51,102 bases of DNA from an uncultured Bacteroides sp. (GTDB lineage: Bacteria; Bacteroidota; Bacteroidia; Bacteroidales; Bacteroidaceae). The notes beneath the pieces are model-generated. The model did not search any database, was not told where the DNA came from, and worked only from the letters and a program-made list of their open reading frames with translations. The position numbers were made by a program, and so were the translations under genes. Positions 7,962 through 15,228 of this stretch are shown piece by piece. The number at the start of each line of letters is the position of its first letter. The first letter of the stretch is position 1. The stretch covers positions 1 to 51,102 of the forward strand of contig CABMPP010000030.1 in the NCBI GenBank assembly GCA_902388495.1, given 5' to 3'.

Positions 7962-8008
7962 TAATTTTGCTGCCGCATCGAGGTGACATTAGGTGCGGTA
8001 AACTATAT
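7962..8008 (+). promoter_or_regulatory. -7 box and leader hairpin before queD
   Basis: TAATTTTG (7962-7969) is a -7 box without a clear -33 partner. Directly after it CCGCATC and GGTGCGG form a seven-base-pair stem (about 7973-7998), so the message would start with a hairpin 40 bases before the queD ATG. It does not match the preQ1-I riboswitch pattern as I know it. Confidence 0.4.
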
Positions 8009-8035
8009 CGTAGTATTAATTAGCGTATTAACAAT

Positions 8036-8368
8036 ATGTACACAGTCATTAAACGCATGGAAGTGTCGGCTGCCCACAGCCTGCAACTTTCATATCGCAG
8101 CAAGTGTGAGAATCTGCATGGTCACAACTGGATTATCACTGTCTATTGCCGTTCCGGGGAACTCAACGCCGACGGAATGGTAGTCGATTTCAGCCACATC
8201 AAGCAGGTGGTGAAAGAACAATTGGACCACCGTAATCTCAACGAAGTACTCCCTTTCAACCCTACAGCCGAAAACATTGCCCGCTGGATATGCGACCAGA
8301 TACCAACTTGTTTCAAGGTAGAGGTACAAGAATCCGAGTCAAACATTGCCGTTTATGAGAAAGATTAA
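8036..8368 (+). CDS. queD: 6-carboxytetrahydropterin synthase QueD
   Basis: A 110-residue member of the PTPS/QueD family, which turns 7,8-dihydroneopterin triphosphate into 6-carboxy-5,6,7,8-tetrahydropterin in the queuosine (7-deazaguanine) pathway. Zinc ligands are H14 (SAAHS) and H28/H30 (HGH), with catalytic C24 just before; MVVDFSHIK and LDHRNLNE are also conserved. At 110 residues it is near the family norm. It overlaps queE by 14 bases, so the two are co-translated. It could be a plain PTPS by sequence alone, but the queE neighbour makes QueD the better name. Confidence 0.92.
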   Translation: MYTVIKRMEVSAAHSLQLSYRSKCENLHGHNWIITVYCRSGELNADGMVVDFSHIKQVVKEQLDHRNLNEVLPFNPTAENIARWICDQIPTCFKVEVQESESNIAVYEKD

Positions 8369-8900
8369 CGAGATATTCTATAGCCTTCAGGGCGAAGGAT
8401 ATCATACCGGTACTCCGGCAGTCTTTATTCGTTTCTCGGGATGTAACCTGAAATGTTCGTTCTGCGACACGCAGCACGAAGAGGGTACGTTGATGTCCGA
8501 TGAAGAGATATTAAACGAAGTGAAGAAATACCCTGCCGTCACAGTGATACTGACAGGTGGCGAGCCTTCCCTTTGGATTGACCGGGAATTTATCGATCAC
8601 CTGCATCAGGCCGGCAAGTATGTCTGCATTGAGACAAACGGTACGCGTCCGTTGCCGGATAATATAGATTGGGTGACTTGTTCTCCCAAACAAGGAGTGA
8701 AATTGGGGATAACCCGCATCGATGAGGTGAAAGTGGTATACGAAGGGCAAGACATTACCGTATACGAACTGCTTCCCGCCGAGCATTTCTTCCTTCAGCC
8801 TTGTTCGTGTAGCAATACCCGCGAGACGGTGGCTTGTGTGATGCAACATCCTAAGTGGAGGCTTAGTCTGCAAACCCATAAACTGATAGATATTCAGTAA
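8355..8900 (+). CDS. queE: 7-carboxy-7-deazaguanine synthase QueE (radical SAM)
   Basis: A 181-residue radical SAM enzyme that contracts the pterin ring of the QueD product to 7-carboxy-7-deazaguanine. The 4Fe-4S/SAM motif is CNLKCSFC (C30, C34, C37), preceded by FYSLQGEG and followed by the SAM-binding GGEPSL. The frame opens nine bases earlier with TTG; the ATG at 8355 is taken. The start lies inside queD. queC and later pathway genes are not in this window. Confidence 0.93.
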   Translation: MRKINEIFYSLQGEGYHTGTPAVFIRFSGCNLKCSFCDTQHEEGTLMSDEEILNEVKKYPAVTVILTGGEPSLWIDREFIDHLHQAGKYVCIETNGTRPLPDNIDWVTCSPKQGVKLGITRIDEVKVVYEGQDITVYELLPAEHFFLQPCSCSNTRETVACVMQHPKWRLSLQTHKLIDIQ

Positions 8901-8907
8901 AAGGACA

Positions 8908-8950
8908 TAAAAAAAGCTGTAAGTCATAAAACTCACAGCTTTTCTTCTTT
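8908..8950. terminator. Bidirectional terminator between queE and tRNA-Trp
   Basis: AAAAGCTGTAAGT and ACTCACAGCTTTT pair with one mismatch across a short loop, with A and T runs on both sides. It can end queE on the plus strand and the tRNA transcript on the minus strand. Confidence 0.8.
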
Positions 8951-8953
8951 TTG

Positions 8954-9026
8954 CACGGGAGGAGAGGCTCGAACTCCCGACACCCGGTTTTGGAGACCGG
9001 TGCTCTACCAACTGAGCTACTCCCGT
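8954..9026 (-). tRNA. tRNA-Trp (anticodon CCA)
   Basis: A 73-base cloverleaf on the minus strand: acceptor ACGGGAG with CTCCCGT, anticodon loop CTCCAAA with stems CCGGT/ACCGG giving anticodon CCA, and T loop TTCGAGC. The discriminator is G and the 3' CCA is not encoded. It is a single gene with its own promoter and terminator. Confidence 0.97.
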
Positions 9027-9037
9027 GTTTGCGGCTG

Positions 9038-9067
9038 CAAAGGTAATGGAAACTTTCAAATATACAA
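9038..9067 (-). promoter_or_regulatory. Promoter of tRNA-Trp
   Basis: On the minus strand, TTG (9065-9067), 19 bases, then TACCTTTG (9038-9045) match the Bacteroides pattern. The start would lie a few bases before the tRNA 5' end. Confidence 0.75.
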
Positions 9068-9101
9068 GTACCCTGCCCTATTATTTTATAGAGAAAGTTG
9101 C

Positions 9102-9677
9102 TTACAACATTTGTAAGTCCTGATACATAACGCGATACGCAGCAGCTTTTTTTTCTAACGCAAGCGGATATGCTCTTGAAGAAGAAGGCATTCGGTAGAG
9201 GCGCATCGGACGATCCTCAAAAAGGAACTCCGTGAAGTCGCCAACCTTGGGCTTTTCTATGGAGAACTGCGTACAGAGAGTTTCGGTCGCTTTCTCACCG
9301 GTAGTGACAATGGCCTTGCATTGTGGCAACCGATGTAGCAGCGCTGGAATATCCGTAGGCTGCACCACTTCCAGAAACTTGTCCGAAGCATTATCTTGCA
9401 GGCGTCGCACGGCAGTTGCCGTATCGAACAAGGCGATGCCTTTTTCCTGCAAGAAGCTGATAAGTTGCTCTTTGCAGAAAGTCTTTGCCGCCTTATCTAC
9501 AAAATAATCCTTGTTATTGAAAAACAAAAGTCCTACAATCCGCCACATGTCGTTGTTCCAGTTAGGGTAATAAAATTCCATGGACCAGCGTTTCTTCTGC
9601 GGTGGAAAACTCCCCAGCATTAGCAGTCGTGCATTGCCGGGGAGAAAGGGTTCTAAAGGATGTTGCTCTATTTCCAT
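9102..9677 (-). CDS. Uracil-DNA glycosylase superfamily protein (hypoxanthine-DNA glycosylase-like)
   Basis: A 191-residue single-domain DNA glycosylase of the uracil-DNA glycosylase superfamily. Motif 1 is LLMLGSFPPQ (18-27), followed by EFYYPNWNNDMWRI (34-47), which resembles the YYAHPRNNFWR stretch of the family 6 hypoxanthine/uracil glycosylases. VTTGEKAT lies mid-chain, and MPSSSRAYPL near the C-terminus is the second active-site loop. It would remove deaminated bases from DNA. It lies 54 bases downstream of the KamA-like gene but has its own -7 box (TATTTTTG, 9704-9711). Confidence 0.82.
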   Translation of the reverse strand: MEIEQHPLEPFLPGNARLLMLGSFPPQKKRWSMEFYYPNWNNDMWRIVGLLFFNNKDYFVDKAAKTFCKEQLISFLQEKGIALFDTATAVRRLQDNASDKFLEVVQPTDIPALLHRLPQCKAIVTTGEKATETLCTQFSIEKPKVGDFTEFLFEDRPMRLYRMPSSSRAYPLALEKKAAAYRVMYQDLQML

Positions 9678-9731
9678 ATTTTTGCAATTTCATTGTTTGC
9701 TCGCAAAAATACGGATTATTTCGGAAATGTG

Positions 9732-11828
9732 CTATCCGGTAATCTCCAGATTGCTCATTCTTTCGGTTATCCGGAAGGGGAAATCGGGATATTCGTAGAG
9801 GCTGAACCGCGGTTCGGTCTTTCCACTTGTATAGTACCAGATGGTAGCATACTCTTCTGAGTCTTCTCCCATGGACTGCAACTGGCGCAGGTAGGAGGCG
9901 ATGGATTTGTTCTCTACAATGAAGACTTCTCCCAGTTGGTTGATGATGGGGCTATGACGCCGCGTACTGTCATGGTCGAAACGCAGAATCCGTTTTCCAT
10001 CGGCAGTAATGCCTACCATTTGGAAAGTCATGCTCTTACCGATGGCAGGCAGGTTGAGTACATTCCGATCGGTGGCAAGGAACGGTAGGTGATGCGTCTT
10101 CATAAAGCGCCGGATGCAGGCAGCCGGATCATGGACTGTTTCGAGCAGTACAGACAGGTTGTGAGCATTTTCCTTAGATAGCTTGCCGAAGCGTTTTTCT
10201 TCCATTTGCTCTTGCACGGAGCGGCTGTTCGGGGTAAAAACTGCATTGTTTTCTTCGAACCCTTTGACGGAGAAAGTATAGTAGCAAACTACTCCCAACT
10301 GATTCAGTATCTGGCGCAGGCGGGTAGTATGCCCGCGGCGGGAAGCTGCCACATTGTATACCAACTGATTGTCTATGAGCCAACCTGCTGCCAAGAGTTT
10401 GCGTATTCCTTCGGCGGCTTCGGGGGTAACCTCCAGCGGTGTCTGGAAGTGGGTCTGAATAATGAATTGCCGGATACCGATGGTAGAAGCTTTCTCCTTG
10501 AACTCCCGCAGGATATCTACGAGTTCGTCATTGATGCGCATGGGCAGATAGGCAGGAAGCCGGGAACCCAGTCGGATGCGTTGCAGTTCTGCATACTTTT
10601 CTCCTTCGGGACGTTCCTGGTTGGCTTTCCGTTTGCGGTAGGCCATACGGTAGACGGCATCCAGGATATTGCTCAATGTCTTGTTTTGGCTCATCAGGGC
10701 GTCACCACCGGTGATGAGGATGTCGCGTAGCTGGGTATCTTCTTCAAAGTAAGTCATCAGGCGGCGTAACTTTTTGTCCCAACTTTCTTTAGGACGTAAA
10801 GTTTCGAACTCGAAGTTGAGGCGTTTGCTTTGAAAATCGTACATGCGCTGGCAAGATGCACAAAGCCCTCCACAGGCACGTCCCAAAGTGTCGGGGATGA
10901 GGATGGCAACTTCCGGATAGCGGCGATGGATGTTATGCCCGTCGGGCAGTAACCAGCCGGCGGCATTGGGCTTGCCTTCTTCTACTACATCTTCGCGTTC
11001 CCAGGCACGGATTTGTCCGTATGTCTCGACCAGCTGGGGGGAATAGAGGATGTAGCTCCGCAAGGCCTCATCATTGTATCCGCCATTGGTGCAGTTCAGC
11101 AAAGACAGATAATAAGGGGTGGCAAAGAATGGCATCCCTTTTTTGCGTGCTTTTGTCAGCAGATACATGGTTTCGGCAGAAAGAGAACTGCCAAGGAAGC
11201 GGTTTAGCTCTGTCGGACTCTTGACAGCCATGGCCAGATGGAAGCGGTAATCGTTCCACCATTCGTTGACAAGGTGGTATTTCTCTTCGTAGCTAAGCCC
11301 TTCTTCGAAGTGGAAGCGGGAGCCCGGGTGCTTTCGATGCTCTACCTTCTGTATCAGCAGGTGCAGAATGCGCTCTTTATTCTTGGCACGGATTTGCTGT
11401 ACGTCCTCATCAAGCCCTGTGGGCCAACGTTCAGTCAAGGCTTTTATTTTCTGTCCGGAAGGCAGAGGAGGAGTCGGTTGATCCAAGCGCTTGAACTGCT
11501 GGAACAGATCGATGAATAAATCAGTTTCTATCTCTTCGTTCCACTGTCCGGTCAAGAAGGAATATAGCATTGATAATGTTGAAATGGGCATTTGCTCTCC
11601 GGTAGAGAGCTCGTGTATTTCCTGCCCGTCGAATTCAATCAGGAGTCGAATTTGCTTACCGGCTTCACTTTCCACTTCCGGATGCCCGGCAATGTACTCC
11701 GTGAGGTTGGTCTTGAATGTCTCGGCATCGTCGCTTTGTCCGGCAATGCTGACCAGTTCGGGGAGTTCGTGCCGATAAAGCAGTTCCAGTTGTGAGAGAG
11801 TGAGTGCAAGCATTTTCTTTTGTTTCAT
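9732..11828 (-). CDS. Diverged KamA-family radical SAM protein, long form
   Basis: A 698-residue protein whose residues about 290-620 resemble lysine 2,3-aminomutase. The radical SAM cysteines are C319, C323 and C326 (CGGLCASC), then DILITGGDAL (369-378), and YYTFSVKGFEENNAVFTPNSR matches the KAM YY...TP region. The usual PLP-lysine motif PGGGGK is absent; LPAIGKS with K598 occupies the equivalent place. About 280 extra N-terminal residues of unknown fold precede the barrel. True KAM is about 415 residues. No lysine fermentation genes lie nearby. Function is uncertain: it may be an aminomutase for another substrate, or a different radical SAM reaction. Confidence 0.8.
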   Translation of the reverse strand: MKQKKMLALTLSQLELLYRHELPELVSIAGQSDDAETFKTNLTEYIAGHPEVESEAGKQIRLLIEFDGQEIHELSTGEQMPISTLSMLYSFLTGQWNEEIETDLFIDLFQQFKRLDQPTPPLPSGQKIKALTERWPTGLDEDVQQIRAKNKERILHLLIQKVEHRKHPGSRFHFEEGLSYEEKYHLVNEWWNDYRFHLAMAVKSPTELNRFLGSSLSAETMYLLTKARKKGMPFFATPYYLSLLNCTNGGYNDEALRSYILYSPQLVETYGQIRAWEREDVVEEGKPNAAGWLLPDGHNIHRRYPEVAILIPDTLGRACGGLCASCQRMYDFQSKRLNFEFETLRPKESWDKKLRRLMTYFEEDTQLRDILITGGDALMSQNKTLSNILDAVYRMAYRKRKANQERPEGEKYAELQRIRLGSRLPAYLPMRINDELVDILREFKEKASTIGIRQFIIQTHFQTPLEVTPEAAEGIRKLLAAGWLIDNQLVYNVAASRRGHTTRLRQILNQLGVVCYYTFSVKGFEENNAVFTPNSRSVQEQMEEKRFGKLSKENAHNLSVLLETVHDPAACIRRFMKTHHLPFLATDRNVLNLPAIGKSMTFQMVGITADGKRILRFDHDSTRRHSPIINQLGEVFIVENKSIASYLRQLQSMGEDSEEYATIWYYTSGKTEPRFSLYEYPDFPFRITERMSNLEITG

Positions 11829-11930
11829 AAGCGGTTGTCTTTTTTAGAAGTTAATAATATGATGATTGGCGCAAAAGTGCGCTCGTTTTTATTCCATGAG
11901 AGGAAATTTATTTGGATTGCTAAAAATAAC

Positions 11931-11958
11931 AAAAAAAAGCGAGGAATTTCTTCCTCGC
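11931..11958 (-). terminator. Terminator after the 12004-12633 gene
   Basis: GCGAGGAA (11939-11946) and TTCCTCGC (11951-11958) make a perfect eight-base-pair stem with a TTTC loop, followed on the minus strand by eight T. It ends the leftward conserved gene before kamA-like. Confidence 0.9.
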
Positions 11959-12003
11959 CTGTCTTTTTGTGAAATACTTTAAAGTTCTTTTTCTTTTATT
12001 GTC

Positions 12004-12633
12004 TTATTGCTTTCCCTCTGTCTCCTTCTTTTTCGGTTCCTTTTTTGCCAGCATCACCACGTTGTAGACGTATTCTGACATCCATTGCTCCGAATAGCCC
12101 AGGCGTTCCTTGTATTGGCGTACAGACATTGCCGTCTTGTGTACGTCGTCTTTTTTCCATACGGTCTTGGTACATACGTCGTGAACGGTCTTTTCGGTCA
12201 TGCTGCGCAGTGCTCCTTTGAAGATGGAGGGGGTACGGAACTTCCATTGCATCAGGTTGCCCATCAGCATCATCAGGTCGTTGGAGAAACCCTGGTACAT
12301 GAAGAGGTAGCCTTGCACATCGTTCTGTGTGCGGCAGTGCTTCTTGATGGAAGCATCGATTTCTTTGAAGAAATTGTCGCTGATTCCGTAATCTTGCATC
12401 AGCATCTTGCGCGAAGCTGCTTTTTCAGCTTGCCCCAGGCGTCCTCCCTGGGTTGGGATTTTGAAGAGGCGCTTGAAGTTGGCTACGTCCGGCACAAAGC
12501 GGATGTTGGTGATGCCCAGGTTGGCTGCTATCACGGATTGGAAGTAAACACGTGTCAGCGATACGAAGTCTTCCACGTTTTTAGAAGAAATCTCTTCTTT
12601 ATTCTTGTTAAATAGTTTGGCAAATATACCCAT
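12004..12633 (-). CDS. Conserved protein of unknown function
   Basis: A 209-residue soluble protein starting MGIFAKLFNKNKEEISSKNV. The frame extends eleven codons upstream, but the ATG at 12633 gives a natural N-terminus and leaves room for a -7 box (TACCTTTG, minus strand, 12664-12671). It is mostly helical, with aromatic and basic patches (LMQWKFRTPSIFKGAL) and a Lys/Glu-rich tail (KKEPKKKETEGKQ). There is no signal peptide, membrane helix or enzyme motif I can name. It has its own promoter and terminator and is transcribed separately from the symporter gene upstream. Confidence 0.85.
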   Translation of the reverse strand: MGIFAKLFNKNKEEISSKNVEDFVSLTRVYFQSVIAANLGITNIRFVPDVANFKRLFKIPTQGGRLGQAEKAASRKMLMQDYGISDNFFKEIDASIKKHCRTQNDVQGYLFMYQGFSNDLMMLMGNLMQWKFRTPSIFKGALRSMTEKTVHDVCTKTVWKKDDVHKTAMSVRQYKERLGYSEQWMSEYVYNVVMLAKKEPKKKETEGKQ

Positions 12634-12687
12634 GGCGTTATTTAATTTACTGATTTGTGGGTGCAAAGGTAGTAAATAACTTGCTTT

Positions 12688-14076
12688 TTACCAGCACTCC
12701 AAGTCTTTTTCTACCTCTTTCAGACGGTCTTTTGTGAAAACAGGGTCTTTGATGCCTGCCCGTTTCTGCGCACGGTAGTCGTCCAGCAGTTTGAAAGCAT
12801 ATTTTCCCAACAGACTGATGGCGATAAGGTTGCAGAGAGCCATCAATCCCATGGTGATGTCGGCAAGACTCCAGGCAAGGTCGAGGGTGGCAAGAGCGCC
12901 GAACATCACCATGCCGCCTACGAGCACGCGATATATGTTCAATATCCAGCGGCGCCGGGTGAGGTATCGCACATTGGCTTCGCCGTAATAGTAATTGCCC
13001 AGGATGCTGCTGAACGCGAAAAAGAACAGGGCTACGGCTACGAATATGCCTCCCGAAGGACCTATCTCGTTGGTCAGGGCATGCTGCGTCAACTGTACAC
13101 CATTGGTCGAACCATCCAGCGGGGCGCCGCTGAACAGAATGATGAAAGCCGTGCAAGTACAGATGATCAGCGTATCTGTAAATACCCCCAAGGTCTGTAT
13201 CAATCCTTGTTTCACGGGATGGCTGACATGCGCGGTGGCTGCTACATTGGGTGCCGAACCCATACCGGCCTCATTGCTGAACAATCCGCGTTTGATACCT
13301 TGCATCAGTGCCATTCCCACACCGCCTCCCAGGGCTTGCTGCCATCCGAAGGCATGGCTGACGATCAGTTCGATGACTGCCGGCAGTTGCCTGATGTTCA
13401 GCAGCACAATGATGAGCGCCAGTGCGATATATCCCAGTGCCATGACGGGCACGATGATACTGCTTACCCGGGCAATGCGCTGCACACCGCCGAAGATGAT
13501 AATCAATGTGCCAGCGGTGATGACTGCTCCCACGATAGTATGGTCGAACCCGAAAGCCCCTTCGAAAGCAGCACACAGCGTATTACTCTGTACTGAATTG
13601 AATGCAAAACCGAAGGTAATCGTTATGAGTACGGCAAAAACAGTTCCCATCCACGGCTGTTTCAGTCCTTGGCGCATGTAGTAGGCGGGGCCGCCAATGA
13701 AAGAGTCTTTCCCTTTTATCTTATAGAGTTGTGCCAGGGTCGATTCCACAAACGAACTGGATGCCCCGAACAGTGCGATAATCCACATCCAGAATATAGC
13801 CCCCGGGCCACCTACGGCAATGGCTGTAGCCACACCTGCCAGATTACCCGTACCTACACGGCTGGCAATAGAAATGGCAAATGCCTGGAAAGAGGAGATA
13901 TGCTTCTCGTCTTTATTGCCCGTGCCGCCCGAGTCTCCCAGCAGACGCACCATCTCGCGTATCATCCGGAACTGCACGAACCGCGTCTTCAGGGTGAACC
14001 ACACGGCGCATCCCAATAGCAGGGCAATGAGGATATAGGTCCACAGCACATCGTTGATCAGATTGATATATTCCAT
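12688..14076 (-). CDS. Sodium:alanine symporter family protein (AGCS)
   Basis: A 462-residue integral membrane transporter of the alanine or glycine:cation symporter family, importing a small neutral amino acid with Na+. About ten hydrophobic helices are spread over the chain. The family signature appears as ASRVGTGNLAGVATAIAVGG (91-110), with GPGAIFWMW after it and GLFSNEAGMGSAP further on. Length fits AgcS/AlsT. It is 39 bases downstream of the AlbA_2 protein gene on the same strand, so the two are probably one transcript. Substrate (alanine, glycine or glutamine) cannot be settled here. Confidence 0.93.
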   Translation of the reverse strand: MEYINLINDVLWTYILIALLLGCAVWFTLKTRFVQFRMIREMVRLLGDSGGTGNKDEKHISSFQAFAISIASRVGTGNLAGVATAIAVGGPGAIFWMWIIALFGASSSFVESTLAQLYKIKGKDSFIGGPAYYMRQGLKQPWMGTVFAVLITITFGFAFNSVQSNTLCAAFEGAFGFDHTIVGAVITAGTLIIIFGGVQRIARVSSIIVPVMALGYIALALIIVLLNIRQLPAVIELIVSHAFGWQQALGGGVGMALMQGIKRGLFSNEAGMGSAPNVAATAHVSHPVKQGLIQTLGVFTDTLIICTCTAFIILFSGAPLDGSTNGVQLTQHALTNEIGPSGGIFVAVALFFFAFSSILGNYYYGEANVRYLTRRRWILNIYRVLVGGMVMFGALATLDLAWSLADITMGLMALCNLIAISLLGKYAFKLLDDYRAQKRAGIKDPVFTKDRLKEVEKDLECW

Positions 14077-14115
14077 ATTTTCTTGAACTTCTGTTTTCTT
14101 TGAATATTTACTATT

Positions 14116-14760
14116 CTATTCTTTCAGCCGGAAGTGGAACTTGTGTCCTTCGAACACCGGCTCCACTATCTCGTATCGCACAAACTTTGCCAGCAGATGC
14201 TCTGCTGCACGCCGCGAGAGATGCGCCAGCCGGCAATACCGGTTCAAAGATAATTGGTCGTTCTCTTCCAGCAGGTTGAGCAACAACTGTTCGCGCTCCG
14301 TATATTCTATCAACTCTCCCCTGGGGCTTCCGCTTTGCTGCCATATGCGCAGATGTACGGGAGTTGCCAGGATGTTTTCATCGTCTATGCGTAGATAGGC
14401 GAGGAACTTCCCCGTCTCATCCTTGGCATATACCGGCTTTTGCTCGTTTTCGTCAATTTGCACCACCAGTACGCTGCGGCCTTCTACGTGGTAAGTCTGC
14501 ATGCTATAGTGCACTTCCGGCTGACAATAAAGTCCGGCTGCTGCCTCTATCATATATTGTTCTTCGTCGGAGCGTATACCTGCAATTTTTCCGTTGTCTT
14601 TCACTCCGATGAGCAGTCGTCCCCCGTTTGTATTGGCAAAAGCAGAGAGCGTTTTGGCTATCTTCCGGGCATCTGAAATTTCGAATTTGAAATCTTGTTG
14701 TTGATGCTCTCCTTCGGCTATTAGTGCATGTATATACTCGGTATCAGTAAGCATTTTCAT
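14116..14760 (-). CDS. AlbA_2 (Schlafen-type) domain protein
   Basis: A 214-residue protein with an N-terminal AlbA_2/Schlafen ATP-binding domain (PF04326). EGEHQQQDFKFEISDARKIAKT (16-37) and FANTNGGRLLIGVKDNGKIAG (42-62) are the diagnostic stretches. The C-terminal third (about 150-214) looks like a winged helix (LSLNRYCRLAHLSRRAAEHLL). Such proteins are usually annotated as putative regulators; a defence role also occurs in the family but nothing nearby supports that here. The ATG at 14760 lies five bases from a -7 box (TACTTTTG, minus strand, 14765-14772), so the message may be leaderless. Confidence 0.85.
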   Translation of the reverse strand: MKMLTDTEYIHALIAEGEHQQQDFKFEISDARKIAKTLSAFANTNGGRLLIGVKDNGKIAGIRSDEEQYMIEAAAGLYCQPEVHYSMQTYHVEGRSVLVVQIDENEQKPVYAKDETGKFLAYLRIDDENILATPVHLRIWQQSGSPRGELIEYTEREQLLLNLLEENDQLSLNRYCRLAHLSRRAAEHLLAKFVRYEIVEPVFEGHKFHFRLKE

Positions 14761-14867
14761 GCCTGCAAAAGTAGAGGAAAAAACGCTTGAAGGCTGTTTT
14801 TTATGCTGTTTTTGCCGATTATTTCAAAAAAAATATCGTTTTTCTGCATTTATTTCAAGAAAGAGTG

Positions 14868-14875
14868 TATTTTTG
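14868..14875 (+). promoter_or_regulatory. -7 box of the histone-like gene
   Basis: TATTTTTG is a clear -7 box. The -33 region (TTTCTG near 14841) is a poor match. The leader before the ATG at 14911 would be about 30 bases with AAAAAGGA as ribosome binding site. Confidence 0.5.
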
Positions 14876-14910
14876 CCGGACATTATTAACGAAGTAATTA
14901 AAAAAGGATT

Positions 14911-15084
14911 ATGAAAGAATTAGTTGAAAAAGTAGCAGAATTGTATGCTGCATTTGAGAAAGATGCAAAAGCTCAGTTGGAAAATGGTAACAAGGCAGCC
15001 GGTACTCGTGCACGTAAGGCTTCTTTGGAAATCGAAAAGGCTATGAAGGCTTTCCGTAAAGCATCTTTGGAAGCTGCGAAGTAA
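14911..15084 (+). CDS. Histone H1-like protein (Hc1 family)
   Basis: A 57-residue lysine- and alanine-rich helical protein, MKELVEKVAELYAAFEKDAK continuing to a second helix with TRARKASLEIEKAMKAFRKA. It matches the short Hc1-like histone H1 proteins (PF07432) common in Bacteroidota, which are thought to bind DNA. It has its own -7 box, a good ribosome binding site (AAGGA) and a strong terminator, so it is a compact, probably highly expressed single-gene unit. Codon use is biased to AAG/GCT/GAA, as in abundant proteins. Confidence 0.92.
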   Translation: MKELVEKVAELYAAFEKDAKAQLENGNKAAGTRARKASLEIEKAMKAFRKASLEAAK

Positions 15085-15111
15085 CTAAAGAAAAAGCAAA
15101 TCAATGCTGTG

Positions 15112-15141
15112 AAAGACTGCCGTTTTTGGCGGTCTTTTTTT
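15112..15141 (+). terminator. Terminator of the histone-like gene
   Basis: AAAGACTGCC pairs with GGCGGTCTTT (one G-T) over a short loop and runs into seven T. It stands 27 bases after the stop codon. Confidence 0.92.
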
Positions 15142-15173
15142 GTTTATTTATAGACAACAAACTCTCTTTTCCC

Positions 15174-15204
15174 TTGTCTCGTAAGAGATGAATTCGTACT
15201 TTTG
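15174..15204 (+). promoter_or_regulatory. Promoter of the radical SAM/DUF4130 pair
   Basis: TTG (15174-15176), 20 bases, then TACTTTTG (15197-15204) fit the Bacteroides pattern. The leader before the ATG at 15229 is about 18 bases. Confidence 0.65.
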
Positions 15205-15228
15205 GCAACCTAATAGATTTAACGCCTT

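Noticed and set aside
7970..8035. preQ1 riboswitch before queD
   Set aside because: The leader has a hairpin but not the pseudoknot pattern and A-rich tail that I would expect for preQ1-I.
8511..9059. 182-codon minus-strand frame with AQLVEHRSPKPGVGSS
   Set aside because: This is the well-known false translation through tRNA-Trp, plus antisense of queE.
9732..11828. Lysine fermentation pathway
   Set aside because: None of the further pathway genes (kamDE, kdd, kce, kal) is near, and the PLP motif is changed.
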